From Sinorhizobium sp. (GTDB lineage Bacteria; Pseudomonadota; Alphaproteobacteria; Rhizobiales; Rhizobiaceae): DNA of 5,525 bases. Position 1 is the stretch's first letter. Each line of letters opens with the position of its first letter. Shown here piece by piece: positions 4,340-5,525 of this stretch. A program made the translations under genes and the position numbers. The stretch covers positions 1 to 5,525 of the forward strand of contig JAPSJG010000284.1 of assembly GCA_031178305.1 (NCBI GenBank). Reading direction: 5' to 3'. The notes beneath the pieces are model-generated. The model worked only from the letters and a program-made list of their open reading frames with translations. It had not been told where the DNA came from and made no database searches.

Positions 4340-5525
4340 ATGGCCTTCCTTGCCGATGCCCTTTCTCGTGTAAAGCCCTCCGCCACCATCGCCGTTTCGC
4401 AGAAAGCCCGCGAGTTGAAAGCGAAAGGCCGTGACGTTATCGGCCTCGGAGCAGGGGAGCCGGATTTCGATACGCCGGACAACATCAAGAAGGCTGCGAT
4501 AGACGCGATCAACCGCGGCGAGACGAAATACACGCCTGTCTCCGGCATTCCGGAACTGCGCGAGGCGATTGCGAAGAAGTTCAAGCGCGAGAACGGTCTC
4601 GACTACACCGCGGCGCAGACGATCGTCGGCACCGGCGGAAAGCAGATTCTTTTCAACGCCTTCATGGCCACGCTCAATCCGGGGGATGAAGTCGTGATCC
4701 CGGCGCCCTACTGGGTTTCCTATCCCGAGATGGTGGCGCTTTGCGGCGGCACGCCGGTCTTCGTCTCGACCAAGCAGGACAACAACTTCAAGCTCAAGGC
4801 CGACGACCTCGAAAAGGCAATCACGCCGAAGACCAAGTGGTTCGTCTTCAACTCGCCATCCAACCCCTCGGGCGCGGCCTATTCCCACGACGAACTGAAG
4901 GCGCTAACGGATGTGCTGATGAAGCATCCGCATGTGTGGATCCTGACCGATGACATGTACGAGCATCTGACCTATGGCGACTTCAGGTTTGCCACGCCGG
5001 TCGAGGTCGAGCCGGGGCTTTACGACCGCACGCTGACGATGAACGGCGTATCCAAGGCCTATGCCATGACCGGCTGGCGTATCGGCTATGCAGCCGGCCC
5101 GCTGCAACTGATCAAGGCGATGGACATGATTCAGGGTCAGCAGACCTCGGGCGCGACCTCGATCGCACAATGGGCGGCCGTCGAGGCGCTCAACGGCCCA
5201 CAGGATTTCATCCCGCGCAACAAGGAGATCTTCCAGGGCCGCCGCGATCTCGTCGTCTCGATGTTGAACCAGGCTAAGGGCATTTCCTGCCCGACGCCGG
5301 AGGGCGCCTTCTACGTCTATCCGTCCTGCGCCGGACTCATCGGAAAGACCGCACCGTCCGGTAAGGTCATCGAAACCGACGAGGATTTCGTCTCCGAGCT
5401 CCTGGAAGCCGAAGGCGTCGCGGTGGTGCACGGCTCGGCCTTCGGCCTCGGTCCGAACTTCCGCATCTCCTACGCGACTTCCGAGGCCCTGCTCGAAGAG
5501 GCGTGCCGCCGCATCCAGCGCTTCT
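4340..5525 (+). CDS. aatA: Aspartate/prephenate aminotransferase AatA (3' end beyond window)
   Basis: This PLP enzyme, fold type I subgroup I-beta, interconverts aspartate plus 2-oxoglutarate with oxaloacetate plus glutamate in the cytoplasm. The rhizobial form is also reported to transaminate prephenate to arogenate. Visible residues include GLGAGEPDFDTP (35-46; G39 binds substrate), GTGGKQ (97-102, cofactor phosphate region), W125 stacking on PLP, N175 in SPSNPSG, D204 and Y207 in TDDMYEH, the Schiff-base lysine K239 in SKAYAMTGWR (238-247), R247, and substrate-carboxylate R375 in FRISYA. K12 is the position I recall being tied to prephenate activity. The 395 codons present match the ~400-residue S. 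meliloti AatA throughout, so only about five codons and the stop are missing. AGGA (4326-4329) lies 10 bases before ATG. In S. meliloti, aatA is known to be needed for effective symbiotic nitrogen fixation; that role here is inferred. Confidence 0.96.
   Translation, partial: MAFLADALSRVKPSATIAVSQKARELKAKGRDVIGLGAGEPDFDTPDNIKKAAIDAINRGETKYTPVSGIPELREAIAKKFKRENGLDYTAAQTIVGTGGKQILFNAFMATLNPGDEVVIPAPYWVSYPEMVALCGGTPVFVSTKQDNNFKLKADDLEKAITPKTKWFVFNSPSNPSGAAYSHDELKALTDVLMKHPHVWILTDDMYEHLTYGDFRFATPVEVEPGLYDRTLTMNGVSKAYAMTGWRIGYAAGPLQLIKAMDMIQGQQTSGATSIAQWAAVEALNGPQDFIPRNKEIFQGRRDLVVSMLNQAKGISCPTPEGAFYVYPSCAGLIGKTAPSGKVIETDEDFVSELLEAEGVAVVHGSAFGLGPNFRISYATSEALLEEACRRIQRF

Noticed and set aside
4313..5431. 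Two minus-strand open frames antisense to aatA
   Set aside because: Both lie opposite a near-complete, well-conserved aminotransferase and show no domain of their own.

Overview
The window looks like a chromosomal segment of an alphaproteobacterial rhizobium, most likely Sinorhizobium/Ensifer. The 395 residues of the right-hand gene read almost exactly as I remember the S. meliloti AatA aspartate aminotransferase, with a few substitutions. A 103-bp element in the middle has the sequence and paired-palindrome layout of a RIME (Rhizobium-specific intergenic mosaic element). The coding parts are GC-rich; the first ~540 bases are clearly more AT-rich. Identifications come from reading and memory of families, not from a database search.

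Layout, left to right. 1-542: a gene-poor stretch with a candidate terminator at its left edge and several small inverted repeats. 543-1439 (-): a ten-helix EamA-family (DMT superfamily) transporter with a GTG start. 1440-1583: a short divergent spacer with two inverted repeats. 1584-2114 (+): a DUF3052-family gene that is broken twice, by a RIME inserted within its reading frame (1854-1956) and by a separate one-base frameshift near 2011-2018. 2109-2131: a 9-bp hairpin over its stop codon. 2144-3334 (-): an exported PQQ-dependent aldose sugar dehydrogenase. 3353-3512: spacer. 3513-3960 (-): two tiny single-pass membrane proteins, unrecognised, overlapping by 8 nt. 3961-4339: a divergent spacer with a hairpin, a 20-bp tandem duplication, a dyad and a candidate promoter. 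4340-5525 (+): aatA, cut off by the right edge about five codons before the expected end.

The genes do not form one pathway. AatA links aspartate/oxaloacetate exchange to glutamate and probably supplies arogenate for aromatic amino acids. The dehydrogenase is a periplasmic sugar oxidase that needs PQQ and quinones made elsewhere. The transporter probably exports or imports a small metabolite of unknown identity. The main point of biological interest is the decay of the DUF3052 gene by a RIME that landed inside a coding region. No complete new system is visible; the least-explained genes are the translationally coupled membrane-peptide pair next to aatA.
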